A stretch of 64,000 nt of DNA, taken from Lachnospiraceae bacterium (lineage in GTDB: Bacteria; Bacillota; Clostridia; Lachnospirales; Lachnospiraceae). The position numbers and the translations under genes are program-made. This document shows positions 44,738 through 55,541 of this stretch, one piece after another. The DNA is taken from the NCBI GenBank assembly GCA_017517305.1, contig JAFWZV010000006.1:62001-126000 (forward strand), read 5' to 3'. Position 1 is the first letter of the stretch, and each line of letters opens with the position of its first letter. Below the pieces are notes generated by a model. That model made no database searches. It was given only the letters and a program-made list of their open reading frames with translations, and was not told the DNA's origin.

Positions 44738-45859
44738 TTGAACATATATGAAGAAAGCTTATTGAAACTGAATCTTCAGTTGTTTGCCAATGATGAAGGT
44801 GGTGAAAAAACTGAAGAACCAACTGCAAAAAAAATAGATGATTCCAGAAAAGAAGGACAGGTTGCGAAAAGTAAGGAAATCTCAACTGCAGCCTCCCTTT
44901 TATCTGTTTTTATTTGCCTAAAGATTTTTATAGGATTTTTAGGTGAACGTTTAACTGGGGTTTTCTTCAATTTTTGGGAGAAGATGGATGAATTCGCCAA
45001 AAGTCCATTTAACTCAATTACAGCGGTTTCGCTATTGGCTGAAGGGTTGACGTATATATTAATTACATGTGTTCCCTTTTTTGTGATTGCTTTAGTTGTT
45101 GGCTTTTTGTCTCAGAAAGTTCAGTTTAAGTGGATGGTTACCACAAAACCATTACAACCAAAGCTTAATAAATTAAATCCTATATCAGGCTTCAAAAGGA
45201 TTTTCTCTAAGCAAGCATTGTTTGATTTGGCTTTGTCAATTGTAAAAATAGCGTTGATTTTTGCTATTTGTTATTCGGTGATAAAGGATAATTTGACGAT
45301 TTTGCTTACATTGTATGATTTAGAAATTAAAGATTGTTTGGGTATTTTGTTTGATCTTGTAATGGATTTGGGCATTAAAGTATCTGTCGTATATTTTGTT
45401 ATTGCCTTGGGCGATTTTGTCTTCCAAAAATGGAAACACAAACAAGATTTGAAGATGAGTAAGCAAGAGGTTAAGGATGAATATAAAAACCAAGAAGGAG
45501 ATCCGAAGGTAAAATCTCAACAAAGGCAAAGGATGCAGCAAGCATCTAGAAGACGAATGATGCAGTCTATTCCTGAAGCAGATGTTGTAATTACAAATCC
45601 AACACATTTTGCAGTTGCACTTAAATATGATAATACGGTTAATCAAGCGCCTATAGTTGTAGCAAAAGGTGCTGATTATTTGGCTTTTAAAATAAAGGAA
45701 ATTGCTAAGGAGAATGATGTGGAGATTGTTGAGGATAAACCCTTGGCAAGAATGTTATATAGCAATGTTGATGTTGGCAGAGAAATACCGACGGAGTTAT
45801 ATCAATCCGTTGCAGAGGTGTTAGCTTATGTTTATGGATTGAAAAATAAGGTTAGTTAA
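44738..45859 (+). CDS. flhB: Flagellar export switch protein FlhB
   Basis: 373-residue protein with four membrane helices and a cytoplasmic autocleaving domain; the cleavage motif NPTH is at residues 287-290. N-terminal GGEKTEEPTAKKIDDSRKEGQ is also typical. It switches substrate from hook to filament with FliK. The TTG start at 44738 is preferred as GGGAGGA lies seven bases before it, inside the end of fliR, leaving only one base between the genes. Confidence 0.96.
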   Translation: MNIYEESLLKLNLQLFANDEGGEKTEEPTAKKIDDSRKEGQVAKSKEISTAASLLSVFICLKIFIGFLGERLTGVFFNFWEKMDEFAKSPFNSITAVSLLAEGLTYILITCVPFFVIALVVGFLSQKVQFKWMVTTKPLQPKLNKLNPISGFKRIFSKQALFDLALSIVKIALIFAICYSVIKDNLTILLTLYDLEIKDCLGILFDLVMDLGIKVSVVYFVIALGDFVFQKWKHKQDLKMSKQEVKDEYKNQEGDPKVKSQQRQRMQQASRRRMMQSIPEADVVITNPTHFAVALKYDNTVNQAPIVVAKGADYLAFKIKEIAKENDVEIVEDKPLARMLYSNVDVGREIPTELYQSVAEVLAYVYGLKNKVS

Positions 45860-45900
45860 GAAGTAATAGTATAATTTATTTTAGAAAGGAGGTAACGGTA

Positions 45901-47943
45901 GTGAAGAAGAATGATATATTTTTGGGAGTGTATTTGCTTGCTGCCATAGTATTTCTTATCATACCGATACCTTCAAGCTTATTAGATGTATTGATTTTGT
46001 TCAATATTTCAATGGCTCTTATTATAGTTTTTAATTGCTTGTTTACCAGCGAAACTCTGAATATGTCAGGCTTTCCTACTTTGTTACTTTTTACAACTGT
46101 ATTTAGAATTTCTCTCAATGTATCATCTACTAGATTGATTCTTTCTACAGGTAATCCTGGACAGGTTGTTGAAGTTTTTGGTTCCTTCGTTGGTGGAGGA
46201 AATCTTGTAATTGGAGCTATAGTTTTTATTGTACTTATTATAGTTCAGATGATGGTAATAAACAAAGGTTCTGAGAGAGTATCAGAGGTAACAGCTAGAT
46301 TTACTCTTGATGCAATGCCTGGTAAGCAGATGGCAATAGATGCGGACCTTAATACAGGTGCTATTACAGACCAGGAGGCTATTGCAAGAAGACAGAAAAT
46401 CCAGGAAGAATCAGCCTTTTTTGGCGCCATGGATGGTGCTTCTAAGTACGTTAAAGGAGATGCTACGGCAGGTCTAATTATTACCATAATTAATATTGTG
46501 GGTGGTCTTATTATGGGTATGACCACAATGGGGCTTAGTGCTGGAGAAGCTTTGCAAAAATTCACTATTCTTACAATTGGTGATGGATTGGTTTCTCAGA
46601 TTCCATCTATGCTTATTTCTTTGTCAACAGGTATTCTTGTAACAAAGGCATCGAAGGAAGAAAATATAGGTGACATATTAATAGGACAGTTGTTTAGTAT
46701 ACCTAAGGTTTTACTTATGGTTGGTATTACAATGATTGGGCTTGGTATTATGACTCCACTTAGCTTAGGCTTTTGTGGCGCCTATGGAATATTATTTATA
46801 GTTCTTTCCTTTGCTATTAAGGGTAATCAGGAAGAGAAAGCAATTAAGGAAGAGGTTGAGGAAGAAGAGGTTCAGGCAGAAGAGGTAAGACGACACGAGA
46901 ATGTAAACTCACTTCTCCATGTGGACCCTATTGAATTGGAGTTTGGTTATGGTATAATACCATTAGCTGATGTTAATCAAGGTGGAGATTTACTTGATCG
47001 AGTTGTTATGATAAGACGACAGATTGCTTTGGAGCTTGGTGCTGTGGTGCCAATTATAAGACTTCGAGATAATATACAGCTTAATCCTAATCAGTATATT
47101 ATTAAGATAAAGGGTATTCAGGTTAGTGAAGGAGAAATCTTGTTTGATCACTATATGGCTATGAATCCTGGATATGTTGAAGATGAGATTACTGGTATTC
47201 CAACCTACGAACCTGCTTTTCATCTAGAAGCTATGTGGATTACAGAGTCCCAGAGAGAAAGAGCAGAGTCTCTTGGATATACAGTCGTAGATCCACCTTC
47301 AATTATTGCTACACATTTGACAGAGATAATTAAGAAACACTTGGATGAGCTTCTTAATAGACAGGATGTTCAGAATCTTATTGATAATATTAAGGAGACT
47401 AATAAAACACTTATTGATGAGCTTGTACCTAAGCTTCTTGGTGTTGGTGATATACAAAAGGTATTGCAGAATCTCTTGCGTGAGGGCATATCAATAAGAG
47501 ATTTGATCACAATATTTGAGACCCTTGCAGACTATGCTGCTACAAGTAGAGATACTGATATTCTTACAGAATATGTTAGACAAAGTTTAAAGAGAGCTAT
47601 ATCTAGTAAATATTTTGGTGATGGAGATATGACTTCTGTTGTAACATTGGATCCTAAGATAGAACAGATGATTATGAGTTCGATTAAGCAGACAGAACAG
47701 GGAGCATATATATCCCTTGATCCGGCTGTAACAAAGAAGATATTAAAATCAACTGAAATAGAGATACAAAAGCTTGAAAATAAGGGACAGGCACCTATAA
47801 TAATTACTTCTCCAATAGTGAGAATGTATTTTAAAAAGCTTACAAATGATTACTTTAAGGATTTAATTGTAATCTCATATAACGAAATTGATTCAAATAT
47901 TGAATTAAAATCAATAGGAGTAGTGACAATCGATGATAATTAA
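45901..47943 (+). CDS. flhA: Flagellar export gate protein FlhA
   Basis: 680-residue export gate: about eight N-terminal membrane helices with VFRISLNVSSTRLIL, RFTLDAMPGKQMAIDADLNTG (FHIPEP region), and a cytoplasmic C-terminal ring domain (DPIELEFGYG to the end). GTG start at 45901 after AAAGGAGG. It forms the nonameric ring that receives substrates. It overlaps flhF by 11 bases. Confidence 0.97.
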   Translation: MKKNDIFLGVYLLAAIVFLIIPIPSSLLDVLILFNISMALIIVFNCLFTSETLNMSGFPTLLLFTTVFRISLNVSSTRLILSTGNPGQVVEVFGSFVGGGNLVIGAIVFIVLIIVQMMVINKGSERVSEVTARFTLDAMPGKQMAIDADLNTGAITDQEAIARRQKIQEESAFFGAMDGASKYVKGDATAGLIITIINIVGGLIMGMTTMGLSAGEALQKFTILTIGDGLVSQIPSMLISLSTGILVTKASKEENIGDILIGQLFSIPKVLLMVGITMIGLGIMTPLSLGFCGAYGILFIVLSFAIKGNQEEKAIKEEVEEEEVQAEEVRRHENVNSLLHVDPIELEFGYGIIPLADVNQGGDLLDRVVMIRRQIALELGAVVPIIRLRDNIQLNPNQYIIKIKGIQVSEGEILFDHYMAMNPGYVEDEITGIPTYEPAFHLEAMWITESQRERAESLGYTVVDPPSIIATHLTEIIKKHLDELLNRQDVQNLIDNIKETNKTLIDELVPKLLGVGDIQKVLQNLLREGISIRDLITIFETLADYAATSRDTDILTEYVRQSLKRAISSKYFGDGDMTSVVTLDPKIEQMIMSSIKQTEQGAYISLDPAVTKKILKSTEIEIQKLENKGQAPIIITSPIVRMYFKKLTNDYFKDLIVISYNEIDSNIELKSIGVVTIDDN

Positions 47944-49162
47944 GAAGTTTAATGCACAAACTGAAAAGGAAGCTATATTAATGGCCAAAGAAGAACTTGG
48001 GCCAGATGCTATAGTGATGAATGTTAAAACCATTAAACCTAAGGGGATTTTTGCCCTTTTTAAGAAGTCCAAGGTTGAATTGACTGCTGCTATAGATGAT
48101 AGATTATCGGAGAAAAAGAATAATGATGTGATTAATAAAATAGCTGAAAATAAGTCATCAGATTTTGTTAAAGGGTTTGTGGCATCTAAGGACTATAATG
48201 AGGAAACTCAAAATGCAATCGAAGAGAAAATTAATAATATTGCAAAGCTTTTAGAACAGCAAATGACTAAGAATAAGGAAGAAGCTAGCACAAAGCTGGT
48301 GATAGATGAGAGTCAAGAGACAATCAATACTAATATATCAGTAGAATCCGCAACAAAAGAAGTGCCTAAAAATATTGACAATAAGGTTGTTGAACTTATT
48401 AAAACTCAGCTAGAGGATAATGAAGTGTTAGGAAAATATGCAGACAGCATAATTGAGGAATTTGCCTCTGAATCTGGGAATGTTCCTATCGACAATATTT
48501 TATCTAAGGTATATCAGAAGATAGTTCTGAAGCTTGGTGAGATAAAACAACTAGATGCAGGTGATAAAAAACCTAAAATCGTATTTTTTGTTGGAAACAC
48601 CGGTGTTGGCAAAACTACAACAATGGCAAAACTTGCTTCTAAGTTTATGTTGGATGAGAAGAAAAATATTGCTATGGTTTCAGTAGATACATATAGAATT
48701 GCTGCTATTGAACAAATAAAAACTTATGCAAACATTTTGTCAGTTCCTATGGAGGTTGTTTATTCTCCAGAAGAGATGAAGAATGTAGTGGAGAAGCATA
48801 AAAATTGTGACTTTATCTTTGTAGATACAGCTGGTCGTTCTCATCGAAATGAAGAACAGAAGAAAGATTTACAAGAAATAATTGATTCTGTAAGTGAGTA
48901 TGAGAAGGAAGTATATTTGGTAGTAAGTGCCACAGTAAAATATAATGATTTAAAGAGTATTTCTAAGACTTATGAAGATATGTTTCCGTATAAACTTATA
49001 TTTACTAAGTTGGATGAGACAAAGGGTTGGGGAAATATATTAAATCTTAAGTTAGAGACAGGAAAGGATTTGTCCTATGTAACATGGGGACAAAATGTAC
49101 CTGATGATATAGGCGCTGTAAACCCACAGATTATTGCTAAAAAGCTGTTGGGAGGTGCTTAA
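47933..49162 (+). CDS. flhF: Flagellar SRP-like GTPase FlhF
   Basis: 409-residue SRP-type GTPase that places flagella. N-terminal FlhF segment ([14 protein letters not shown]...LGPDAIVM), a variable basic/helical region, then NG domain with Walker [11 protein letters not shown] at 221-230, [18 protein letters not shown] and [10 protein letters not shown]. Its GTPase is usually stimulated by FlhG, the next gene. It overlaps flhA by 11 bases. Confidence 0.96.
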   Translation: MIIKKFNAQTEKEAILMAKEELGPDAIVMNVKTIKPKGIFALFKKSKVELTAAIDDRLSEKKNNDVINKIAENKSSDFVKGFVASKDYNEETQNAIEEKINNIAKLLEQQMTKNKEEASTKLVIDESQETINTNISVESATKEVPKNIDNKVVELIKTQLEDNEVLGKYADSIIEEFASESGNVPIDNILSKVYQKIVLKLGEIKQLDAGDKKPKIVFFVGNTGVGKTTTMAKLASKFMLDEKKNIAMVSVDTYRIAAIEQIKTYANILSVPMEVVYSPEEMKNVVEKHKNCDFIFVDTAGRSHRNEEQKKDLQEIIDSVSEYEKEVYLVVSATVKYNDLKSISKTYEDMFPYKLIFTKLDETKGWGNILNLKLETGKDLSYVTWGQNVPDDIGAVNPQIIAKKLLGGA

Positions 49163-49163
49163 G

Positions 49164-50045
49164 ATGGATCAGGCTACTAATTTGAGACAAAAGGTTCAGG
49201 AATCAAATGAATCAAGTAATGCCAGAGTTATTGCTGTTACTAGTGGAAAGGGTGGAGTTGGCAAAACAAGTCTATCTGTTAATCTGGCTATGGAGATGGC
49301 AAAGCTTGGTAAAAAGGTAGTAATATTTGATGCCGATTTTGGACTTGCTAATGTAGAAGTTATGCTTGGTATAAGACCCACATATAATCTTTTGGATCTT
49401 ATTCATAATAATAAAACTATGCCGGAGATAATTACCAAAGGACCAATGGGAATAGGTTTTGTATCAGGTGGATCAGGTGTGTCTGAACTTGCAAGCTTAG
49501 ATAAAAATAGCATAAAGCTATTGATATCAGAGATGATCAAGTTGGATAAAATGTATGATATTGTTATTATTGATACAGGTGCAGGAATTACAGATTCAGT
49601 TATGGAATTTGTTATGGTTAGTCCAGAGGTTTTGCTTGTTGTAACTCCAGAACCAACTTCTATTACTGATGCGTATTCATTACTTAAGGTTCTAAGAAGA
49701 AAGAATGAGTTTAATCCAATTTACAAAACCATAAATGTTGTATCAAATAGGGTTACAAATGATAGTGAAGGTGATGAAATATTTAGTAAGATGAACACTG
49801 TATCATCGAAATTTTTGAATACAAAGCTGGAATATTTGGGGGCTATACCACAGGATAGGAATGCATCTATGGCAATTATTGAGCAAAAACCAGTTGTTTC
49901 TGCTTATCCAAATTCACCAGCCTCAAAGGCTATTCAGGAACTGGCGGGGAAACTAATTAACACTACTCATGAAGAGTATAAGAAGAAGGATGGAATTGCA
50001 AAGGTATTTTTAGATTTTATAAAATTTAAAAAGCGTGCTAAATAA
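49164..50045 (+). CDS. flhG: MinD-like flagellar number regulator FlhG (YlxH)
   Basis: 293-residue P-loop ATPase of the MinD/ParA family with a deviant Walker A ([10 protein letters not shown]), [15 protein letters not shown], and [14 protein letters not shown]-terminal residues (LRQKVQESN) resemble the FlhF-activating helix. Controls flagellar number or place. Start at ATG 49164 with GGGAGGTG upstream, two bases after flhF. Confidence 0.95.
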   Translation: MDQATNLRQKVQESNESSNARVIAVTSGKGGVGKTSLSVNLAMEMAKLGKKVVIFDADFGLANVEVMLGIRPTYNLLDLIHNNKTMPEIITKGPMGIGFVSGGSGVSELASLDKNSIKLLISEMIKLDKMYDIVIIDTGAGITDSVMEFVMVSPEVLLVVTPEPTSITDAYSLLKVLRRKNEFNPIYKTINVVSNRVTNDSEGDEIFSKMNTVSSKFLNTKLEYLGAIPQDRNASMAIIEQKPVVSAYPNSPASKAIQELAGKLINTTHEEYKKKDGIAKVFLDFIKFKKRAK

Positions 50046-50060
50046 TGAAAAGGGGTATAT

Positions 50061-50777
50061 ATGGGAATATCAATAGGTAATAAAATTGAACTGGTAATGT
50101 TGGATGATATTATTAGAAATGAAAAGAATAAAAAAGTTTATGTCAGTAAGATATTTGATGTTTTGCCAGGCAATAAACTCCAGATAGCTATGCCTATTTA
50201 TGAAGGAAAGATAGTTCCTCTTAATGTAAGTGATAAGTATTCAGCATGCTTTTATACAGACAAAGGATTGCTTCAGTGTAATGTAATTATTACCTCTCGA
50301 TACAAGGATGGTCATATGTTCTTTCTTGAGGTTCTTATATTAGGCCAACTGGAGAAGGTTCAGAGAAGGCAGTTTTATAGATATGTGTGTAAGCTTAATG
50401 CTAAGATACGAGTGGTATCTGACGAAGAATATGAGACCGGGAAGCCTGATGTAGAGGTAATATCGGAGGATGATTTGGAGTGGCAGGAAGCAAAACTAAT
50501 GGATATTAGTGGTGGTGGAGCCAAAATTATTCAAAAACAATTTCTTGATAAGAATGAAGTTGTTAAGTTGAAATTTATACTTTCGGTTGAAGATTATACA
50601 TTTAGATTCAGTTTATTTGCTAGAGTGCTTAGCTCTGTTCATATGCAAAATCATGCTGGGCTTGTTGAACAGAGACTTGAATTTATGAAGATTAGTAAAG
50701 AAGAACGTGATAATATTATAAAATACATCTTTGAGTCTGAAAGACGAAATAGGGCAAAGGAAATGGGAATGATATAA
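50061..50777 (+). CDS. YcgR-like PilZ c-di-GMP effector
   Basis: 238-residue protein with an N-terminal YcgR-type domain (about 1-100) and a PilZ domain. The c-di-GMP-binding motifs RRQFYR (102-107) and DISGGG (148-153, with D/NxSxxG pattern) are intact. Such proteins bind c-di-GMP and slow the motor or alter secretion. Placed between flhG and cheB, in the place of Bacillus ylxH-neighbouring genes. Overlaps cheB by one base (TAATG). Confidence 0.92.
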   Translation: MGISIGNKIELVMLDDIIRNEKNKKVYVSKIFDVLPGNKLQIAMPIYEGKIVPLNVSDKYSACFYTDKGLLQCNVIITSRYKDGHMFFLEVLILGQLEKVQRRQFYRYVCKLNAKIRVVSDEEYETGKPDVEVISEDDLEWQEAKLMDISGGGAKIIQKQFLDKNEVVKLKFILSVEDYTFRFSLFARVLSSVHMQNHAGLVEQRLEFMKISKEERDNIIKYIFESERRNRAKEMGMI

Positions 50778-51874
50778 TGAAAAAAATTCTAGTTATAGAT
50801 GACTCTACACTTATGAGAAGGGTTATGTCTGATATAATTGGTAGTACAAGTGAATATGTTGTTGCCTACACAGCCGCTAATGGTGAGGAAGGTCTTCGAA
50901 TTATTGAAGAAAAGGATGATATCGTTGCTATATTTTGCGATATAAATATGCCAAAGATGAATGGACTTGAACTCCTTAGGATTATAAAGGAAAAAGGTAT
51001 TGATACTCCTTTTATAATAATTAGTGCTCAGGGTGATGCAAAGGATACTTTCACAGCTCTTGAACTTGGTGCTATGGAATTTATTAAGAAGCCTAATAGA
51101 ATTTTTGTTGATGTAGAATTTAGAGATAAGGTTAATAAAGCTTTATTTATTGCTAGTTCTATTAATGACAGAGAAGGCGTTGATGCTACTTATAAATCTC
51201 ATGAAACTAAATCAAAAGCTATTGTAAGTAATGCGAAGAAAGAAACCGGTATCAAAGAGGTATCTGCTACTTCTGATACATCTAAGCTTAAGACTAGGAA
51301 GCTAGTGGCTCTTGTATGTTCTACAGGCGGTCCTAAGGCTTTGCAATCTGTTATTCCCAAGTTACCTAAGAATCTTGCGGCTCCTATGCTTGTTGTTCAA
51401 CATATGCCTGCAGGATTTACAGACACTATGGCACGAAGGCTAGATGAACTTAGTGAGATAAAAGTTAAAGAAGCCGAGCAAGGAGATGTGCTTAAGAATA
51501 GCGTTGTTTACATAGCTAAAGGTGGAACACACTTGGCTGTTAAGGAGGAACATGGTAAGGTGTCTATTGTCTTCGATGATACACCTCCTATTGGTGGGTT
51601 AAAACCATGTGGCAACATTATGTATAGTAGCATATGCAATTTGTTTTGTTATGATGAAATTGTATGTGTTGTGCTTACTGGCATGGGTGCAGACGGTACA
51701 AGAGGAATAACTGAATTAGCAGGACATAAGAAGCTGCATGTTATTGCACAGGATGAAAAGTCCAGTACTGTTTACGGTATGCCTAAGGCGATATATGAGT
51801 CTGGTTTGACAGACGTTGTATGTGATCTTAATAAAATTTCAGAAGAAATAGTAAAGAAAGTAGGGGTGCTATAA
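50777..51874 (+). CDS. cheB: Chemotaxis methylesterase CheB
   Basis: 365-residue response regulator/methylesterase. Receiver domain (residues 1-120; IAIFCDINMPKMNG holds the phosphorylated Asp) and catalytic domain with the Ser-His-Asp triad in CSTGGPKALQ, VVQHMPAGF and TGMGADGTRG. It demethylates receptors and deamidates glutamines. Starts and ends with one-base overlaps (ATGA/TAATG), so translation is coupled with its neighbours. Confidence 0.97.
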   Translation: MKKILVIDDSTLMRRVMSDIIGSTSEYVVAYTAANGEEGLRIIEEKDDIVAIFCDINMPKMNGLELLRIIKEKGIDTPFIIISAQGDAKDTFTALELGAMEFIKKPNRIFVDVEFRDKVNKALFIASSINDREGVDATYKSHETKSKAIVSNAKKETGIKEVSATSDTSKLKTRKLVALVCSTGGPKALQSVIPKLPKNLAAPMLVVQHMPAGFTDTMARRLDELSEIKVKEAEQGDVLKNSVVYIAKGGTHLAVKEEHGKVSIVFDDTPPIGGLKPCGNIMYSSICNLFCYDEIVCVVLTGMGADGTRGITELAGHKKLHVIAQDEKSSTVYGMPKAIYESGLTDVVCDLNKISEEIVKKVGVL

Positions 51875-53946
51875 TGGATTTAAGTCAATATCTTGAGATT
51901 TTTATTGATGAGACAAAGGAACATTTACAGAATCTTAACGATCAGGTTTTGATATTAGAGGCAGAACCAGAGAATATTGATACTGTAAATGAAATTTTCC
52001 GTGCTGCACATTCTTTAAAGGGTATGGCAGGAACAATGGGCTTTAAGAGAATGCAGAGACTTACACATGATATGGAAAATGTATTCTCAGAGGTTCGTAA
52101 TGGAAAGCTTAATGTTAATGCAGATATGGTTGATATAGTATTTAAGTGTCTTGATGCTATAGAAGGGTATCTGTCTAATATTGTTGAGTCATCAGACGAG
52201 GGTACAGAGGATAATGAAGAGTTAATTGGCTTACTTAATGCAGCTCTTGAAGGTAAGTGTGATACTGGTGAACCAGATGAAGTACCAGTAGCACCTAAGG
52301 CAGATGTCGCACCTGTTGGAAGCGATGACAGAAAGAAGTATCTTCAGATTCCAATAGCTGATTTTGAAAAGAATGCTATGAACGAAGCCAAGGCTAACGG
52401 TATGAATGTGTACGCTACTACTGTATATATTCAGGAAACCTGTCTTCTCAAGGCTGCCAGAGCATTCCTTGTGTTCAAAGGACTTGAAGGTAAAGGCGAG
52501 ATAATAAAGTCTGTTCCAAGCGTTCAGGATATTGAAGATGAGAGATTTGATTTTGATTTCTCTATGTTCATATTATCTGAGAAGCCTATTGAAGAAATAA
52601 AGAAGATTATTGAGAATGTTTCAGAGATTGAGGAAGCAGTAATTGAGCATTTTGAAATTCCTGATGAGGTTCAGGAAACTGCTCCGGTTACATCTAATGA
52701 GTCTAAGGCTGAGGAAAAGGTTGTGGTTGAGAAGAAGGAAGAGAAGAAGGCATCAACAACAAGTTCTAAGTCTTCTAAGCCGGTTGTTAACCGTTCAGTT
52801 AGAGTTGATATTGAGAAGCTTGATGATCTTATGAATCTTGTGTCAGAGCTTATTATTGCAAAGAATGGTCTTGTGTCTGTTACTGGTGATGCAAGAGTTC
52901 AGGTTCAGACCTTTAATGAGCAGATAGAGTACCTTGAGAGAGTAACTACAAATCTTCATGAATCAGTCATGAAGGTAAGAATGGTGCCTATTGAAAGTGT
53001 TGTAAATAGATTCCCAAGAATGATTCGTGACCTTTCTAAGAAGCTTAATAAGGATATGGAGCTTATTATGACTGGTGAGGACACTGAGCTTGATAGAACA
53101 GTTATCGATGAGATTGGTGATCCACTTATGCATATGCTTAGAAATGCTGCTGATCATGGTCTTGAATCAACTATTGATAGATTAAAGATTGGTAAGCCTA
53201 AGGTTGGTACAATTCGACTTGATGCTTATCAGGATGGTAATAACGTTACTATTGAAGTATCAGATGATGGTGCTGGTGTAGATGTTGAGAAGATTAAGCG
53301 TAAGGCTATAGAGAAGGGTACAATTACTGAAGAACAGGCAGAGTATATGACTGAGAAAGAAGCTGTTGATTTGTTATTTGCTCCAGCTTTCTCAACTGCT
53401 GAGAAGATTTCAGATGTATCTGGACGTGGAGTTGGTCTTGATGTTGTTAAGAATAAGATAGAAGGACTTGGCGGTGATGTAGAGGTAGTTACTAAGCTTG
53501 GAGAGGGAACTAAGTTCATCGTTAGACTTCCTCTTACACTTGCTATTATACAGGCACTTATGGTTAATATTTCTGACGAGATGTATGCACTTCCTCTTAA
53601 TTCGGTTGTAACTATTGAAGAGATAGTTCCAGAGGATATTAAGTATGTACAGACTAAGGAGGTAATTAATCTTCGTGGTACAGTTATACCTCTTGTTAGA
53701 CTTAATGAGGTTCTTGATATTGAGTCAATGGAAAGAGATGATAATGATGACGAAGGCCTTATCGTTGTAATAGTTAAGAAGGGCGATAGACAGGCTGGAC
53801 TTGTTATTGACAAGCTCTTAGGACAGCAGGAGATAGTAATCAAGCCTTTAGGTAAGTATATTAGAGTTCCTAAGATGATAAGCGGTGCTACTATTCTTGG
53901 TAATGGTGAAGTTGCCCTTATAATTGACTCTAACACTTTAGTATAA
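51874..53946 (+). CDS. cheA: Chemotaxis histidine kinase CheA
   Basis: 690-residue kinase: HPt domain with phospho-His46 (RAAHSLKGMAG), CheY/CheB-binding P2 (about 160-270), low-complexity linker (Lys/Glu/Ser), dimerisation domain (about 300-370), HATPase with N box (MLRNAADHGLE), DDGAG and GRGVGLDVV, and a C-terminal CheW-like domain. It phosphorylates CheY and CheB. Confidence 0.97.
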   Translation: MDLSQYLEIFIDETKEHLQNLNDQVLILEAEPENIDTVNEIFRAAHSLKGMAGTMGFKRMQRLTHDMENVFSEVRNGKLNVNADMVDIVFKCLDAIEGYLSNIVESSDEGTEDNEELIGLLNAALEGKCDTGEPDEVPVAPKADVAPVGSDDRKKYLQIPIADFEKNAMNEAKANGMNVYATTVYIQETCLLKAARAFLVFKGLEGKGEIIKSVPSVQDIEDERFDFDFSMFILSEKPIEEIKKIIENVSEIEEAVIEHFEIPDEVQETAPVTSNESKAEEKVVVEKKEEKKASTTSSKSSKPVVNRSVRVDIEKLDDLMNLVSELIIAKNGLVSVTGDARVQVQTFNEQIEYLERVTTNLHESVMKVRMVPIESVVNRFPRMIRDLSKKLNKDMELIMTGEDTELDRTVIDEIGDPLMHMLRNAADHGLESTIDRLKIGKPKVGTIRLDAYQDGNNVTIEVSDDGAGVDVEKIKRKAIEKGTITEEQAEYMTEKEAVDLLFAPAFSTAEKISDVSGRGVGLDVVKNKIEGLGGDVEVVTKLGEGTKFIVRLPLTLAIIQALMVNISDEMYALPLNSVVTIEEIVPEDIKYVQTKEVINLRGTVIPLVRLNEVLDIESMERDDNDDEGLIVVIVKKGDRQAGLVIDKLLGQQEIVIKPLGKYIRVPKMISGATILGNGEVALIIDSNTLV

Positions 53947-53959
53947 TGGAGGTGTAATA

Positions 53960-54421
53960 ATGGACAATAATGCAGTAAATAACGATACAAAACAATACAT
54001 AATGGTTAAGTTTGATAATGAGCAGTATGGTATAGATATTGCATATATAGATAACATTGTTAGACTTCAGCCTATAACAAGAGTTCCTCATACACAGGAG
54101 TATTTTCTAGGAATTATTAATCTTAGAGGTGAAATTATTCCTGTTATGAGTTTAAGAAGAAAATTTGAACTGGATGATAAGGAGAATACTAATGCATCAA
54201 GAATACTTATAATTAAGTATGAAGGTAATGCTAAGATTGGTATGCTTGTTGATGAGGTTAAAGAGGTTGTGACTCTATCAGAAGATGATATAGAGAAAAT
54301 TGCTAGTGATTCTCCTGATTCTAATAGGGGATATCTTGCTGGCGTTGGTAAGTATAATGACACTTTGATTACACTTCTTAATATAGGTGTGATTATTAAC
54401 GATATTGATAACGATTTTTAG
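53960..54421 (+). CDS. cheW: Chemotaxis coupling protein CheW
   Basis: 153-residue CheW, two SH3-like barrels (YIMVKFDNEQYGIDIAYIDNIV; FLGIINLRGEIIPVMSL), linking CheA to receptors. AGGTG precedes the ATG, 13 bases after cheA. Confidence 0.96.
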   Translation: MDNNAVNNDTKQYIMVKFDNEQYGIDIAYIDNIVRLQPITRVPHTQEYFLGIINLRGEIIPVMSLRRKFELDDKENTNASRILIIKYEGNAKIGMLVDEVKEVVTLSEDDIEKIASDSPDSNRGYLAGVGKYNDTLITLLNIGVIINDIDNDF

Positions 54422-54431
54422 GAGATAGCTT

Positions 54432-55043
54432 ATGAACGAAAGATTATCAGAACAAGCCTTTAATGCATTAACAGAATTAGGTAATATTGGAGCAGGCAAT
54501 GCTACAACTTCATTGTCTGTAATGCTTAATTCTAAGTTAACTATGTCTCCACCTAAGGTTGATATTTACGATTTTAATTCTCTAGAGGGTATTCTTGGTG
54601 GCCCTGATGCTACTGTTATGGGAGTTTTAAGTACCATAGGGGGAGATATGAATGCCATGATATTGTTCGTGGTTGGTATGGAGGACGCTGAGAATCTTGT
54701 AAAGGCACTTATGGGTGACGAAGTAGAATGGCATTCTGAAATAGGTATATCAGCCATAGGAGAAATTGCCAATATAATAATAGGCTCTTATGTTGCTTCG
54801 TTGGAAACACTTACTGGTATGAAAATGCGATATACTCAGCCTGAATCATGTATTGACATGGCGGGGGCAATATTAAGTGTGCCATGTATAGAGTTTGGTA
54901 AAATAAGCGATAAGGCTTTATTGATTAATTCACAATTTAAGGCAGGTGAAAAGGAGGTAGACGGATATATTATGATGATGTCCGAGGTACACTCCTTTGA
55001 TGCGTTGCTGAACAAATTAGGCATTGGAGGCATTGATGGGTAA
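54432..55043 (+). CDS. cheC: CheY-P phosphatase CheC
   Basis: 203-residue CheC with the two active-site helices: LGNIGAGNATTSL and GEIANIIIGSYVA, both with the E/N residues used for CheY-P hydrolysis. A Gram-positive adaptation protein that binds CheD, whose gene overlaps its end by eight bases. Confidence 0.95.
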   Translation: MNERLSEQAFNALTELGNIGAGNATTSLSVMLNSKLTMSPPKVDIYDFNSLEGILGGPDATVMGVLSTIGGDMNAMILFVVGMEDAENLVKALMGDEVEWHSEIGISAIGEIANIIIGSYVASLETLTGMKMRYTQPESCIDMAGAILSVPCIEFGKISDKALLINSQFKAGEKEVDGYIMMMSEVHSFDALLNKLGIGGIDG

Positions 55044-55524
55044 TACAATCAAAGTCGGAATAGCAGACATGAATGTTTGCAAATCTCCTGATAAGATTAC
55101 TACCATTGGTCTTGGTTCCTGTATAGGCGCTGTATTATACGATAGTAATACTAAAACAGCCGGTTTGGTTCATGTAATGTTACCTGACAGTACAAAAATA
55201 AAAAACAATCAAAACAAAATGAAATTTGCTGATACTGGTATTGATTTGCTGATAGAAAAACTTGAAGCTATGGGAATAAATCGTAGAAATCTTAAAGCAA
55301 AGATTGCTGGAGGTGCTAAGATGTTCTCATTCAATTCAGGAAACTCAGATATCGGTAATATAGGTAATAAAAATATTGAAGCTGTAAGAGCTAGGTTAAA
55401 AAGCCACAATATTAAAATTATTAGCGAGGATGTTGGCCTGGATTATGGGCGTACAATAGTCTTTGATCCGGAAACCTGCGAACTTTCAGTTATTAAAGCT
55501 GGAAAACAGGTTAATATAATTTGA
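55036..55524 (+). CDS. cheD: Chemoreceptor glutamine deamidase CheD
   Basis: 162-residue CheD with catalytic Cys in GLGSCIGAVLYD and His in GLVHVMLPDS. It deamidates receptors and with CheC forms a feedback loop. ATG 55036 with TTGGAGG upstream; overlaps cheC by eight bases. Confidence 0.95.
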   Translation: MGNTIKVGIADMNVCKSPDKITTIGLGSCIGAVLYDSNTKTAGLVHVMLPDSTKIKNNQNKMKFADTGIDLLIEKLEAMGINRRNLKAKIAGGAKMFSFNSGNSDIGNIGNKNIEAVRARLKSHNIKIISEDVGLDYGRTIVFDPETCELSVIKAGKQVNII

Positions 55525-55541
55525 ACTTGAGGTAAGTAAAG

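Noticed and set aside
53229..53990. 253-residue minus-strand frame opposite cheA
   Set aside because: A shadow of cheA codon use; Ser/Thr/Ile-rich low-complexity protein with no ribosome binding site. The same holds for other minus-strand frames in the fla cluster.
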